Positions 1-8,821 of a stretch of 32,844 bases of DNA are shown here, one piece after another. A model generated the notes under the pieces. The model was not told the origin of the DNA. It saw only the letters and a program-made list of their open reading frames with translations, and did no database searches. This stretch comes from Nitrospirota bacterium (GTDB lineage: Bacteria; Nitrospirota; Thermodesulfovibrionia; Thermodesulfovibrionales; JdFR-88): the NCBI GenBank assembly GCA_021812785.1, contig JAKAMR010000019.1, positions 1-32,844 of the forward strand. The letters run 5' to 3'. A program made the translations under genes and the position numbers. How positions within the stretch are numbered: the stretch's first letter is position 1; each line of letters opens with the position of its first letter.

Positions 1-150
1 CCCGGCAAAATCTATTCCCATATTGCCGTGCCCGCTCCAGATCATGATCAGCCCGAATATGCCAAGTGAAACGAGCGCTCCGGAGATGAAGAACATGAAC
101 TTCCTCTTCCCCATGAAATCTATGCTCGTATTTTTTATGAACTCTATCAT
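1..150 (-). CDS. secF: Protein translocase subunit SecF, N-terminal fragment
   Basis: The first 50 codons of a minus-strand gene run off the left edge of the window. The peptide begins [17 protein letters not shown], has one hydrophobic membrane segment and then reaches GIDFAG. This matches the SecF start: a short cytoplasmic N-terminus, TM1, and the conserved (G)IDFxGG motif. The ATG overlaps the secD stop as ATGA, so the two genes are translationally coupled, as in most secDF operons. SecF pairs with SecD in the inner membrane to use the proton motive force for pulling exported proteins. The rest of the gene is outside the window. Confidence 0.9.
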   Translation of the reverse strand, partial: MIEFIKNTSIDFMGKRKFMFFISGALVSLGIFGLIMIWSGHGNMGIDFAG

Positions 151-1769
151 ATGCTTAATTTCCTCACTTCTTTTCTCTGGTGCATGAGGTCAAAGATGGT
201 TTTAGTGCCGATCAGGGCGGTAAACAGGTTTATTGCGACGCCCAGTGAGAGCGTGACAGCGAACCCCTTTATCGGGCCTGTGCCGAACTGGAAAAGCACG
301 GCTGAGGTAATGAGCGTGGTCACGTGTGAGTCGAAAATGGTCCAGAACGCCTTGTTGTAGCCGCTTTCAACGGCCGCCTTCGGGGTCTTGCCCAGCCTCA
401 GCTCCTCCCTCATCCTCTCGAACATGAGGACGTTGGAGTCCACCGCCATACCTATGGCCAGGATAACGCCGGCCATGCCGGGCAGAGAAAGCGTGGCGTT
501 AAGCGATGCCATTGCCCCCATGAGAAGCAGCAGGTTGAGTATGACCGCGAAATCGGCTATGAGACCGGCAACCTTGTAGTAGAAGACCATAAAGCCAAGG
601 ACGACTATCAGGGCCACGATGCCGGCCCTTTCCCCGTCGCGTATCGAATCCCTGCCAAGGGACGGTCCGACCGTCACATTCTGCAGCATCTTAAGCGGGG
701 CCTTGAGCGCGCCTGCCTTAAGAACTATTGACAGGTCCTTGGCCTCGTCCATGGAGAAGTTTCCGGATATCTGGGCGCTTCCGCCTGAGATCCTCTCCCT
801 GATGACAGGGGCGGAGTAAACGTTGTTGTCCAGGATGATGGCAAGCCTTTTCTTTACGTTTGCGGCCGTTATCTGGTCGAAAAGCTTGGCCCCCTCCGGG
901 TTGAACTTGAGCTCGACATAGGGCTCATTGAACCTGGGGTCTATGGCCACCCTGGCCTCCGTCAGGTATTCGCCGGTCAGGAGCGTCAGTTTCTTTAAAA
1001 GGTAAGGGGTTTCCGTGACCGCGCCGGTGTCCGGGTTCGTGACCTTGCCAAAAAGTATCTCGTCATCCGCCGGTATCTTTCCGGCAAACTGCGAGACCAC
1101 CTGGCTTTCCCCGCCAGGGATGATGCTGCCCGGAAGCTGGGCCGCCACAGGGGACTCGTCATCCACAACCTTGAACTCAAGCCTTGCGGTCTTGCCTATT
1201 ATCTGTATGGCGCGCGCGGGGTCTTTTATACCCGGCAGTTCCACCACAAGCTCGTCTTGGCCCTGCTTCTGTATGGAGGGCTCGGCAACGCCGAACTGAT
1301 CCACCCGGTTTCTGATTACCTCCAGCGCCTGAGCCACCGCATTGTTCTTTATGTCCGCAATGGCCTTGGGGCTCAGCCCGTAGGAAACCATGCCTGCGCC
1401 CTCGCGGACAGCCAGGTCCGGGTAGCTATCCTGCACCATCTTCCTGGCGTCAAGGGATCCGGGGACCAGCTGTATATCCAACCCCGAAACGGTAACCGTG
1501 TCTTTCAGGCCTTTTTGCGCGAGTTCACTCTTTATGGCATCCGCTATCCTCTGGGTTGAGCTCTGAGCGGCCTTGTCCCCTTCGACTTCATATACAAGGT
1601 GGATGCCGCCCTGAAGGTCAAGTCCAAGCGATATGCCTTTGGCGGGCATGTTGTCCTGCCACCAGGAAGGCATGTACTTGAAAGCGGGGGTGTTGGGCAG
1701 AAAGAAAATAACGCTGGCGATCACCACCGCTGCTATAAGGATGACACGCCATACAATCTTTTTTTTCAT
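147..1769 (-). CDS. secD: Protein translocase subunit SecD
   Basis: This is an inner-membrane SecD of about 540 residues. It has an N-terminal membrane helix, the [14 protein letters not shown] motif, a large periplasmic region with [15 protein letters not shown] and VELPGI, and a C-terminal RND-like bundle containing [19 protein letters not shown]. These are hallmarks of SecD, and the length suits the short family form. An upstream in-frame TTG at 1778 exists. I prefer the ATG at 1769 (MKKKIVWRV) because a GGAGG lies 12 nt upstream of it but only about 3 nt from the TTG. The gene lies downstream of yajC and the HD-domain gene and overlaps secF by 4 nt. Confidence 0.95.
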   Translation of the reverse strand: MKKKIVWRVILIAAVVIASVIFFLPNTPAFKYMPSWWQDNMPAKGISLGLDLQGGIHLVYEVEGDKAAQSSTQRIADAIKSELAQKGLKDTVTVSGLDIQLVPGSLDARKMVQDSYPDLAVREGAGMVSYGLSPKAIADIKNNAVAQALEVIRNRVDQFGVAEPSIQKQGQDELVVELPGIKDPARAIQIIGKTARLEFKVVDDESPVAAQLPGSIIPGGESQVVSQFAGKIPADDEILFGKVTNPDTGAVTETPYLLKKLTLLTGEYLTEARVAIDPRFNEPYVELKFNPEGAKLFDQITAANVKKRLAIILDNNVYSAPVIRERISGGSAQISGNFSMDEAKDLSIVLKAGALKAPLKMLQNVTVGPSLGRDSIRDGERAGIVALIVVLGFMVFYYKVAGLIADFAVILNLLLLMGAMASLNATLSLPGMAGVILAIGMAVDSNVLMFERMREELRLGKTPKAAVESGYNKAFWTIFDSHVTTLITSAVLFQFGTGPIKGFAVTLSLGVAINLFTALIGTKTIFDLMHQRKEVRKLSI

Positions 1770-1935
1770 CGTATCCAAAAACCTCCAGAAGGCGCCTGGA
1801 AATCATAATGAAGTCAAATTCAAAATGTTCCGGGGCGGCCGTTTCAGAAAAAAACGTTTAAAAAATATGCAAACTCCGCGTATTTTGACATAAATGGATG
1901 AGCAGGGGCAAGGGGTTTTTTAAATAAATATCGGG

Positions 1936-2697
1936 TCAGGCCATCCTCAGGCCGTTTATAAAGAGCTGGAACTCGGACTCCAGTTTGCGCGCGGCCTCCC
2001 GGCAGCCTTTCATCCTGGCCAGGAAGATCTCAAAATATTCGATCACGTGCGAGATGCGGGTGTCTATGACAAGGTTCAGTGTTATGACCCTGGCTTCGGG
2101 GTCCACGTTCAGGTCAGCTTCCGTGGCGGCAAAGTTTACCCTGTCGTGTATGTCGCCTTTTATATCATTAACTTTTCTAACCCGGCTTCTGTGTACGTCC
2201 GCCTTGTCCGCGATAATGAGGGCGGCGGCAATGGGGCTTGGCACCACGCCTTCCGATTCATCGTGCACTACGATGGCGGTCATCACCGTGGCTATGTCCC
2301 GCAGGGGATAGCTCAGTTCTTCAAGGACCTCTTTTGCAAGCATGGCGCCTGTCCTGTGGTGCTCGTGCCTGCCAGCCAGGTTGCCCACGTCGTGAAGGAG
2401 GCCGGCCAGCGCGGCAAGTTCGGTCTCCTTCTCGCCAAAGCCCAGTTTTTTTAGTATGTTGTAGGCGGAACTGGCCACTATCTTTACATGCCTCAAGCCG
2501 TGTTCCGTGTAGCCAAGCTGCCTCAGGTACTCGTCTGAAAGCTCTATGTAAAGGGCGGCCTTTTGGTTATGAAGAACGGAATCCACAATGCCGTGGAATC
2601 CGTTGCTGTTGTTGCTCCTATTGTCGCCCGGATTATTACCCGGATTGCTATTCCGTTTCTTTTTCGGGTCTGACTGCGGCGATATAGGCTTTCCCAA
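1936..2697 (-). CDS. HD-domain phosphohydrolase between yajC and secD
   Basis: A 253-residue protein with a complete HD-type metal site: His66/His70, the His102-Asp103 doublet (LLHDVGN), His111 and His114 (RHEHH), and Asp164 (IIADKAD). The HD superfamily covers phosphohydrolases and phosphodiesterases, and the substrate cannot be told from sequence. The first ~34 residues are low-complexity (Asn/Gly/Pro/Lys). The open frame begins at a TTG that lies 50 bp inside yajC. GAAGG lies 6 nt upstream of this TTG, so overlapping initiation is credible. A GTG at 2586 (IVDSVLHNQ) would remove the low-complexity tail but has a poorer ribosome-binding site. Position inside yajC-secD-secF implies co-transcription, not necessarily a role in secretion. 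Confidence 0.8.
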   Translation of the reverse strand: MGKPISPQSDPKKKRNSNPGNNPGDNRSNNSNGFHGIVDSVLHNQKAALYIELSDEYLRQLGYTEHGLRHVKIVASSAYNILKKLGFGEKETELAALAGLLHDVGNLAGRHEHHRTGAMLAKEVLEELSYPLRDIATVMTAIVVHDESEGVVPSPIAAALIIADKADVHRSRVRKVNDIKGDIHDRVNFAATEADLNVDPEARVITLNLVIDTRISHVIEYFEIFLARMKGCREAARKLESEFQLFINGLRMA

Positions 2698-2980
2698 TTT
2701 TTACCTTCACGTTTTCAGCGATCTTGAGCATAAGGGTGTGCTGGTCCACCTGGTCCACTACCCCGTATATGCCGCCCTGGGTAATCACCTTGTCACCTTT
2801 TTTAATGGCCTCAAGCATCTGCCTGTGCTCTTTCGCCTTTTTCTGCTGCGGCCTGATGAGGAGGAAATAGAATATTACGAAGATAAGTATCAGCGGAAGA
2901 AAACTGCTGAACATGCTGCCGGGGCCCCCTGCGGGCGCACCAGGCGCCGCGGGCGCCGCCCATGCCAGTGAAGAAAACAT
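2648..2980 (-). CDS. yajC: Preprotein translocase accessory subunit YajC
   Basis: A 110-residue YajC. It has an Ala/Pro/Gly-rich N-terminus, one strong membrane helix (LPLILIFVIFYFLLIRPQQKK) followed by the hallmark RPQQKKAKEH, then the small soluble domain with KGDKVITQGGIYG. YajC associates with SecDF in the inner membrane. The ATG at 2980 has GGAGG 6 nt upstream. A GTG two codons earlier is too close to that site. Its 3' end overlaps the HD-domain gene by 50 bp. It is the first gene of the yajC-HD-secD-secF operon. Confidence 0.93.
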   Translation of the reverse strand: MFSSLAWAAPAAPGAPAGGPGSMFSSFLPLILIFVIFYFLLIRPQQKKAKEHRQMLEAIKKGDKVITQGGIYGVVDQVDQHTLMLKIAENVKVKIGKAYIAAVRPEKETE

Positions 2981-3018
2981 AGCCACCCTCCTTTTAAAGC
3001 CTTAATTGCCTAAAGTTT

Positions 3019-3047
3019 ATACTACCTTTTAGGATTTTTAAAATCAA
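3019..3047 (-). promoter_or_regulatory. Putative sigma-70 promoter for yajC operon
   Basis: Read on the minus strand, TTGATT (3047-3042) and TAGTAT (3024-3019) are separated by 17 nt and lie about 38 bp before the yajC ATG. Both hexamers are partial matches to the consensus. The region is AT-rich and lies between divergent genes. Confidence 0.4.
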
Positions 3048-3087
3048 TTCCAAAAAGCAGAAAGAGCCGGAAACGTTTTGTCCGGAA

Positions 3088-4185
3088 ATGTTAAATTTAA
3101 AAGAGCAGATGGATAAAAATTTGAAAATACTCGCTCTTCCTCTTTATGGCATAGGGGATGTGCTGATGACGACCCCGGCCTTAAGGAACATAAAGGAAAA
3201 CCTCCCCTCTTCCAGCCTCACTTATATACATATGTTCAAAACCACACGGGATGTTCTGATCAACAACCCTAACGTAGATGAAAATATCCATTTCCCGTTC
3301 CTTGAAGCAGGCAAGCTGGCAAGCACAAGGTTCATCCGCGGGCTGAGGGGCAGGTACGATATAGCCATTAATTTTTATCCCTCCAACCGGCGTGATTACA
3401 ATATGGCTTCGTTTCTCTCCGGCTGCCGTGTCCGCATTGGGCACACATACGCTAAACGGAATCTAAGGGAGCTCAACTTCCTTAAGAACCGCACCCTTAA
3501 AGAGGATGACGATCTGCATAATGTGGAGGAAAACCTGAGGCTTCTGGCTTTTCTGGGAATTAAAGACCCCCGTCCATGCCCGATGGAGATATTTTTGAGC
3601 GTGGAGGAAGAGCAGGAAGCATTGAGCTGGATGGCGGGAAAGGGTATAGATGAAAAGGCCCTGCTCGTGGGGTTCCATCCGGGCACAAGCGCGTTCAAGG
3701 AGCATGTGAACAGAAGATGGCCCGCGGGAAGATTCTCTGAGCTTATCGGCACGATCGCTGGAAAGATCTCCCCTGCCGGCAGATTCCTTGTCTTTGGCGG
3801 CCCGGAAGAGACCAGCCTGAAAAATGAGATAAAGCGGGGATGCTTACGCGGGGTTGTCCATACTGTGGATATGCCGGGTATCAGGCAGACGGCCGCGATC
3901 ATGAAGAGGTGCGGACTTTTTATCTCAAACGACTCGGGGCTCATGCATCTGGCCGCGGCGCTGAAAGTGCCCACGATAGGGATATTCGGACCGACCAACC
4001 CTAAATGGGTTTATCCGTGGGGAGCCCCGGCAAGGGTGGTGAGGAACCCCCGGGCCGGCTGCGAGCCCTGCTTCAGGTATTCCCCCGAGCCGCTTGAATG
4101 CGGCGGGAAATACGATTTCAAATGTCTTCAGGGGATAAGCGTCCAGGAGGTGCTGGAAGCGGCAAAAGAGCTGGTTGGTTTTTGA
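3088..4185 (+). CDS. Glycosyltransferase family 9 (heptosyltransferase-like)
   Basis: A 365-residue GT9/RfaF-type enzyme. The N-terminus LPLYGIGDVLMTTPALRNIK is the family's first Rossmann strand with its GIGD loop. The central FHPGTS...RRWP and the C-terminal SNDSGLMHLAAALKVPTIGI and FGPTNP motifs form the nucleotide-sugar site. Family members transfer ADP-heptose or similar sugars to lipopolysaccharide core at the inner membrane. The exact acceptor and donor are unknown here. A Cys pair near the end (GCEPCFRY) is common in the family. The start may be the ATG at 3088 or the ATG at 3109 (MDKNLKILAL), and neither has a strong ribosome-binding site. The gene is divergent from yajC and converges on cysE-cysS with a 16-nt gap. 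Confidence 0.85.
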   Translation: MLNLKEQMDKNLKILALPLYGIGDVLMTTPALRNIKENLPSSSLTYIHMFKTTRDVLINNPNVDENIHFPFLEAGKLASTRFIRGLRGRYDIAINFYPSNRRDYNMASFLSGCRVRIGHTYAKRNLRELNFLKNRTLKEDDDLHNVEENLRLLAFLGIKDPRPCPMEIFLSVEEEQEALSWMAGKGIDEKALLVGFHPGTSAFKEHVNRRWPAGRFSELIGTIAGKISPAGRFLVFGGPEETSLKNEIKRGCLRGVVHTVDMPGIRQTAAIMKRCGLFISNDSGLMHLAAALKVPTIGIFGPTNPKWVYPWGAPARVVRNPRAGCEPCFRYSPEPLECGGKYDFKCLQGISVQEVLEAAKELVGF

Positions 4186-4201
4186 AGGGTGAGGGTGAAG
4201 G

Positions 4202-6325
4202 CTAGATCTTTACCCGCCAGGCGGTCGATCCGGTCTTGTCTTCCAGCGTAATGCCTTTTGCGTCCAGTTCCGCGCGTATCTCGTCCGCCCGCTTCCAGTC
4301 CTTTTGCGCCCTTGCCTGGCGTCTTTCCTCTATCAGCCTCTCTATGGAAGTCTCATCCAGCTCGATCTTCTTTATCTGAAGAAGCGCCCTTTGCCACTGG
4401 GCAGGGGTCCTGTTGAAGACATTAAGAACGTTTGCCGCCTCCGCGAGCTCCTGTTTTGCCCTGGACATCATCTCTCCGGCCCTTGCGCCTGAAGGCTTTG
4501 CATCCAGGAACCGGTTTATCTCCTTTATAAGTTCGAATATGTGCCCTATCGCAAGCGCTGTATTGAAATCATCGTCCATTGCCTGCATGAACCGTTTTTT
4601 AAAGGAAACAAGTATTCCCTCTTCATCCTCGAACCCCGGGGGAACTGATTCAAGCTTTCCCGCCGGCAGTATCAAAAAGTCCTCCAGGCGTTCAAGGCTC
4701 TGATAGAAGCGCTCAAGGGTATGCTCCGCCTCTTCCAGGGGCTCGTTGGAAAACTCTATCGGGCTTCTGTAATGGGTCTGCAGCAGGAAAAGCCGCACGC
4801 TTTCCGGGTCGAACCTTTGCAGTATCTCCTCCACGGTAAAGAAATTTCCCAGGCTCTTGGACATCTTCTCCCTGTTGACCGTTATGAACCCGTTGTGCAT
4901 CCAGTACCGGACAAAGGGTTTTCCCGTGTAGGCCTCCGATTGGGCGATCTCGTTCTCATGGTGGGGGAAGATGAGGTCCGCCCCGCCGGCATGTATGTCT
5001 ATGGTTTCCCCCAGGTGCTTAAGGACCATCGCGGAGCATTCGATGTGCCAGCCGGGACGTCCCGGCCCCCAGGGGCTTTCCCATGCGGGCTCTCCCTCTT
5101 TGGAGGACTTCCAGAGGGCGAAGTCCATCGGGTTTTTCTTCCTTTCGTCCACTTCCACCCTGGCCCCAGCAAGCATCTCCTCAAGCCGCCTGCCGGAGAG
5201 TTTCCCGTAGCCTGGAAAACTGGGGACGGAGAAATATACGTCGCCCTCTATAACGTAGGCGTGGCCTTTTTCCACAAGCCCTTTTACTATATCTATTATC
5301 TCCCGGATGTGCCCTGTAGCGCGGGGCTCCAGGTCCGCATCCTGCACGCCCAGCCTGTGCATGTCCTCGTAATACTTGTTTATGTACTTCTCCGCCACCT
5401 GGTCCCAGGGGATGCCATCATGCGCCGCCTTGTTAATGATCTTGTCGTCTATGTCGGTGAAGTTTTTAGCGAAGCGGATGTTGTATCCCCTGTAGTGGAA
5501 ATACCTTCTTATGGCGTCGAAGACGACGGCGCTCCTGGCGTGCCCGATATGGCAGACGTCGTACACGGTCACCCCGCAGACGTACATGTTCACGCTGCCT
5601 GCCGCAAGCGGGACGAAGGTCTCTTTCCTGCCCGTAAGGGTGTTGTATATCTTCAAAGAAGGCCCTTCCTTTCCTTCAAGCCGTTCGATCTTCCCAAGGA
5701 TTTCCTGCAGATGTCCTTCGATAGCGGAGAACTTCTCCTCGTAAGGGTCGGGCATGCGTATATGATCAAGCACCTCTTCCAGCCCGTCCTGGTGGACCCT
5801 TAGGACCTTCCGTTTTACTATCCGCCCCGGCACCCCTACCACTATGGAATTTCCGGGCACGGACTTAAGCACAACGGAATTAGCCCCTATCTTAACATAA
5901 TCCCCGATGGTAATCGGCCCCAAGATCTTCGCCCCGGCCCCCACCACTATATGGCTTCCAAGAGTCGGGTGTCTCTTGCCCTTTTCCTTGCCGGTGCCCC
6001 CGAGCGTCACCCCCTGGTATAAAAGACAGTCCGCGCCAATCTCCGTTGTCTCGCCTATCACCACCCCCATCCCATGGTCTATGAAAAAACCGGGACCGAT
6101 GTTTGCGGCAGGGTGTATCTCGATGCCGGTGAGGGCACGGGAGACGAAAGCGATGAAGCCCGGCAGGAAGGGAACGCCAAGCCTCCGCAGGCTGTGCGCC
6201 GCCCGGTGGAAGAGTATGGCGTGAAAACCAGGATAAAAGAGGAAGACCTGCAGGCCATTCACCGCGGCCGGGTCCTTATCGAATACGGCCCTGAAATCCT
6301 TTTTCAGGTCGGCGAACATGCTCAT
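4202..6325 (-). CDS. CysE-CysS fusion: serine O-acetyltransferase + cysteinyl-tRNA synthetase
   Basis: One uninterrupted 707-codon frame. Residues 1-~175 are a serine O-acetyltransferase of the short type: a helical N-terminus, then a left-handed beta-helix with hexapeptide repeats and the catalytic region [14 protein letters not shown] (Asp83-His84). Residues ~176-222 are the usual charged CysE tail. Residues ~224-707 are a complete class I cysteinyl-tRNA synthetase: KIYNTLTGR, zinc ligands Cys250, Cys430 and the PHHENE His/Glu, the HIGH motif (259-262), KMSKS (487-491) and the C-terminal helical tRNA-binding part. CysE makes O-acetylserine for cysteine synthesis, and CysS charges tRNA-Cys. 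The two genes are neighbours in many bacteria, and here they are joined. No good ribosome-binding site precedes the ATG at 6325 or the ATG at 6319. An internal start is possible (see 5654-5670). Confidence 0.93.
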   Translation of the reverse strand: MSMFADLKKDFRAVFDKDPAAVNGLQVFLFYPGFHAILFHRAAHSLRRLGVPFLPGFIAFVSRALTGIEIHPAANIGPGFFIDHGMGVVIGETTEIGADCLLYQGVTLGGTGKEKGKRHPTLGSHIVVGAGAKILGPITIGDYVKIGANSVVLKSVPGNSIVVGVPGRIVKRKVLRVHQDGLEEVLDHIRMPDPYEEKFSAIEGHLQEILGKIERLEGKEGPSLKIYNTLTGRKETFVPLAAGSVNMYVCGVTVYDVCHIGHARSAVVFDAIRRYFHYRGYNIRFAKNFTDIDDKIINKAAHDGIPWDQVAEKYINKYYEDMHRLGVQDADLEPRATGHIREIIDIVKGLVEKGHAYVIEGDVYFSVPSFPGYGKLSGRRLEEMLAGARVEVDERKKNPMDFALWKSSKEGEPAWESPWGPGRPGWHIECSAMVLKHLGETIDIHAGGADLIFPHHENEIAQSEAYTGKPFVRYWMHNGFITVNREKMSKSLGNFFTVEEILQRFDPESVRLFLLQTHYRSPIEFSNEPLEEAEHTLERFYQSLERLEDFLILPAGKLESVPPGFEDEEGILVSFKKRFMQAMDDDFNTALAIGHIFELIKEINRFLDAKPSGARAGEMMSRAKQELAEAANVLNVFNRTPAQWQRALLQIKKIELDETSIERLIEERRQARAQKDWKRADEIRAELDAKGITLEDKTGSTAWRVKI
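5654..5670 (-). promoter_or_regulatory. Possible internal ribosome-binding site and TTG start for free CysS
   Basis: At the CysE/CysS junction the minus strand reads AGGAAGGG (5670-5663), six nucleotides, then TTG (5656-5654), in frame with the fusion. Starting there would give a 484-residue protein beginning [14 protein letters not shown], exactly where ordinary CysS proteins start. The same bases are the codons for EGKEG, so the match could be fortuitous. Confidence 0.4.
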
Positions 6326-6410
6326 TTTATTATTTAATTTAACAGAAAAGGGACAGCGGGGAAAAGGTATTAAAAAGAGGTGTGGGGGGTGGAATTAGAT
6401 AAAAAACCTG

Positions 6411-7097
6411 CTACCTGAAAAATTCCCCGTAAAATTCAACCGCCCGTTTCGAATATTCTGGATACACCTCAAGCGTCTTTTTAAACAGTTTTTGGGTCTC
6501 GAAAAAATCCCTTTCTCCGGCAAACCACTCCGTGATTATCGGGGGGGTAACCTCTATATGGAACTGAAGGGCATAAACGCTTTTGCCCCACCTGAACGCC
6601 TGGTTTGCATAAACGGGCGAGGAGGCAAGCCTTACCGCCCCGGCAGGCAGGTCGAAGGTGTCTCCATGCCACTGGAAGACCTCGGCCTTTGGGGCTCCCT
6701 CCATGGAAAGGGTCTTGAAAACTCCGTCTTCCATCCCCTCCGGAGAGATGTCCACCTCATACCAGCCCACTTCCTTCTGGCCCCCGGCATAGACATTGGC
6801 GCCCAGAACGTGCGCTATCATCTGCGCCCCGAGGCAGACACCCAAAACGGGTTTTTTCTGTTTTATGAAATCATCTATGAGAGATGCGCCTCTTTCAAGA
6901 TGCTTGTGCATGTGCATCTCGTAAACGGCCATCGGTCCGCCCATCATTATCAGGTGCGAGTACCCGGCGGTGGGGTCTTTTGGCTCCCCGCCCTCCATCA
7001 GCTCGACCGTGTCAAAGGGGATCGCCTGTTTCTTTAAGTAATCCTCTATGGTGCCCGGCCCCTCCATGGGTATGTTTTTAAGGACTAGGACTTTCAT
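6411..7097 (-). CDS. Class I glutamine amidotransferase (GMP-synthase-like)
   Basis: A 228-residue stand-alone glutaminase domain. The catalytic triad is visible: nucleophile Cys88 in GVCLGAQ, then His180 and Glu182 in LQFHIEV. MMGGPMAVYE is the oxyanion-hole loop of the GuaA-like branch. Members release ammonia from glutamine for an unidentified acceptor. Some act in gamma-glutamyl catabolism, but the role cannot be fixed here. The ATG has GGAGG 10 nt upstream. It is transcribed divergently from the sigma-54 locus, which is also tied to nitrogen. A shared nitrogen theme is an inference only. Confidence 0.85.
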   Translation of the reverse strand: MKVLVLKNIPMEGPGTIEDYLKKQAIPFDTVELMEGGEPKDPTAGYSHLIMMGGPMAVYEMHMHKHLERGASLIDDFIKQKKPVLGVCLGAQMIAHVLGANVYAGGQKEVGWYEVDISPEGMEDGVFKTLSMEGAPKAEVFQWHGDTFDLPAGAVRLASSPVYANQAFRWGKSVYALQFHIEVTPPIITEWFAGERDFFETQKLFKKTLEVYPEYSKRAVEFYGEFFR

Positions 7098-7127
7098 AGT
7101 GTTATTGCCTCCGCTTTCATGGTGTTA

Positions 7128-7156
7128 ATTGTCTCCAGTATAGCAATGCCTGTCAA
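7128..7156 (-). promoter_or_regulatory. Putative sigma-70 promoter of the amidotransferase gene
   Basis: On the minus strand a perfect TTGACA (7156-7151) is followed after 17 nt by GACAAT (7133-7128), a 4/6 match to TATAAT. The -10 box ends about 30 nt before the ATG at 7097. Confidence 0.45.
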
Positions 7157-7255
7157 GTGGGAAATATGATTTCCCTCATATGCGGCGCCATAATGTCCCA
7201 CCCGGACCCTTATGTAACACCGAAAAGTCCCATGCATACAAAACCAATACACGAA

Positions 7256-7291
7256 TTTGTAAGTACAAAAATGTAAAGGCTCACATTTTTG
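7256..7291. promoter_or_regulatory. Two overlapping palindromes, candidate activator sites upstream of sigma-54 promoter
   Basis: TTTGTA-AG-TACAAA (7256-7269) is a perfect 6-bp-arm palindrome. It overlaps CAAAAATGT (7266-7274), which is repeated inverted as ACATTTTTG (7283-7291) around an 8-nt spacer. The second centre is about 89 bp before the predicted transcription start. This is the usual range for enhancer-type sites of sigma-54 activators. Neither matches the classical NtrC or NifA consensus exactly, though TGT...ACA elements are present. Confidence 0.45.
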
Positions 7292-7340
7292 CAATTGATG
7301 GCCAATCCTGAAAGTTATGTATTTTCAATGATTTACAGTC

Positions 7341-7356
7341 TGGCACGGTTTTGGCA
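7341..7356 (+). promoter_or_regulatory. Sigma-54 (RpoN) promoter
   Basis: The sequence is TGGCACG-GTTT-TGGCA, against the consensus TGGCACG-N4-TTGCW. The -24 block is perfect, the spacing of GG and GC is exact, and one base of the -12 block differs. It is preceded by C and followed by an A/T-rich start region. The predicted transcription start is near 7367. A sigma-54 promoter with upstream palindromes in front of a PII-containing transporter locus suggests nitrogen-limitation control. Confidence 0.7.
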
Positions 7357-7368
7357 AATACATTATTC

Positions 7369-7602
7369 ATGAATACCGAAATGGCTCTGAAGGAAAAGGT
7401 TGAGGAACTGGAGAAGTCCGAGATCAGAAATGCCCTGAAGGAGGCCAAGTGGGTTAAATCCAGGGCGGCAAGGATGCTTGGGCTTTCGGAGAGGATGTTC
7501 AACTACAGGCTGAAGAAGTACGGTATCCGCATCAGAAAAGAGGTGGCAGAAGACGGCATTGACGAGCGCGGAGAAGGTACTGGATCAGGCGGCGGTCTTT
7601 GA
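7369..7602 (+). CDS. Orphan Fis/NifA-type helix-turn-helix protein
   Basis: A protein of about 77 residues. After a short coiled stretch (ALKEKVEELEKSE) it is only a Fis-family HTH: EIRNALKEAKWVKSRAARML and then GLSERMFNYRLKKYGIRI. This closely resembles the C-terminal DNA-binding domain of NifA/NtrC-type sigma-54 activators, but there is no AAA+ domain and no GAFTGA loop. The Gly/Glu-rich tail is unstructured. The frame is open back to a TTG at 7351, but that lies inside the sigma-54 promoter, so ATG 7369 or ATG 7381 is the start. With initiation near 7367 the message would be almost leaderless. It may repress, modulate or compete with a full activator at the nearby palindromes. That role is inference. 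Confidence 0.75.
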   Translation: MNTEMALKEKVEELEKSEIRNALKEAKWVKSRAARMLGLSERMFNYRLKKYGIRIRKEVAEDGIDERGEGTGSGGGL

Positions 7603-7662
7603 CCGCCAGAGAACTTTTTATTTGTTTCCAGGAAAAAAATAAAGGGAGGAATGGAAGGAGCG

Positions 7663-8781
7663 ATGAAGAAAAGGTTTTTTGTCTATGTGCTTGCCGTTGC
7701 TTGCGTCTTGTTTTTGGGTTTTACAACCGCTTTTGCCGCTGATGCCGCGAATCCGGTTTCGGTGGACGCCATCAAGCAGGCCCTTGGCCTGAGCGTCTAT
7801 CTCCAGGGCGGCTACACGGCCAACCTGAGGGGATCCGACACTAACGACTGGAGGGTCTTCGATCACAGCGGAAACAGCTTCACGCTGGACCTTATGGAGC
7901 TTCAGTTCCTGAAGACCGCGCCGGTGGGCGGCGTTGGCTTCAAGGTAAAGCTCTCAGCCGGGGAGACGGCCAAGTTCATACACTCAAGCGGCCTTGGCGC
8001 AAGCGATAAGGATCTGCCTTTTGACCTTACCGAGGCTTACGTTGATTATGTTGCGCCAGTGGGCAAGGGGCTTACCTTGCAGTTGGGAAAGTTCGCCACT
8101 TTCACTGGGGAGGAGGTAATAGAGGCCAGCGGCGACTATAACTACTCGCGTTCGTTCCTCTTCAACTACGCCATACCCTTTACGCACACCGGTTTAATGG
8201 CGAGCTATCCGGTCTCCGGAGCGGTCACGGCAAACGTGTACGTCCTTAACGGCTGGGACAACGAGACCAGCAACAACGTAGGCAAGACCTACGGGCTCTC
8301 CACGACCGTAACGCCCTCTTCCGCATCGAGCCTTATATTCAATTTCCTTTACGGCCCGGAGGAAAACAATGACAACCATGACAACAGGTTTCTGTTTGAC
8401 TGGGTGGGTTCTCTTAATGCGACAAGCAAACTGACGCTGGCCGCAAACACCGATTACGGCTATGAGAAAGGCAGCCCCACGAACCCCAACCTTCTTGATG
8501 AGGACGCCAAATGGTACGGCGCCGCGTTCTATGCCAACTATGTGTTTACGGACAAGGTAAGCGGCACGGTGAGGGCCGAGGAGTTCAAGGACCCGCAGGG
8601 CTTCAGGACGGGCTTCGTCCAGAACTTGAAGGAGGTCACGCTTACGGCCCAGTACGCGCTGGCCAAGAACCTGCTTTTGAGGCCGGAGTACAGGCACGAC
8701 TGGTCCAATGCGGCCACTTTCGCCAGTAACACCAGAAAGCAGCAGGACACGCTTGAACTGGGCGTGATGTATACGTGGTAA
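7663..8781 (+). CDS. Outer-membrane beta-barrel porin (BBP2/OmpL-like)
   Basis: A 372-residue exported protein. The signal peptide is MKKRFFVYVLAVACVLFLGF with cleavage after TAFA. The mature chain alternates polar and hydrophobic residues in strand-length runs, with long acidic or Asn-rich loops (e.g. PEENNDNHDN) and a terminal aromatic (VMYTW) typical of barrel-assembly signals. Motifs such as LQGGYTAN, DLTEAYVDY and LGKF resemble the putative porin-2 (OmpL-like) family. I chose ATG 7663 because the signal peptide begins there. ATG 7651 is in frame but sits 1 nt after GGGAGG. It follows the sigma-54 promoter and the HTH gene, so it may supply outer-membrane entry for the permease's substrate. 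Confidence 0.8.
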   Translation: MKKRFFVYVLAVACVLFLGFTTAFAADAANPVSVDAIKQALGLSVYLQGGYTANLRGSDTNDWRVFDHSGNSFTLDLMELQFLKTAPVGGVGFKVKLSAGETAKFIHSSGLGASDKDLPFDLTEAYVDYVAPVGKGLTLQLGKFATFTGEEVIEASGDYNYSRSFLFNYAIPFTHTGLMASYPVSGAVTANVYVLNGWDNETSNNVGKTYGLSTTVTPSSASSLIFNFLYGPEENNDNHDNRFLFDWVGSLNATSKLTLAANTDYGYEKGSPTNPNLLDEDAKWYGAAFYANYVFTDKVSGTVRAEEFKDPQGFRTGFVQNLKEVTLTAQYALAKNLLLRPEYRHDWSNAATFASNTRKQQDTLELGVMYTW

Positions 8782-8821
8782 AAGCGATGTTCCATCAGCC
8801 AATGAAACCGGCCGTACCGGA

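Noticed and set aside
4721..5803. Long plus-strand open frame (360 codons)
   Set aside because: Lies fully antisense to the CysE-CysS gene, whose motifs are complete. The composition is that of a codon-bias shadow.
7351..7368. TTG start for the orphan HTH protein
   Set aside because: It lies within the -12 element of the sigma-54 promoter, so it cannot be in that transcript.
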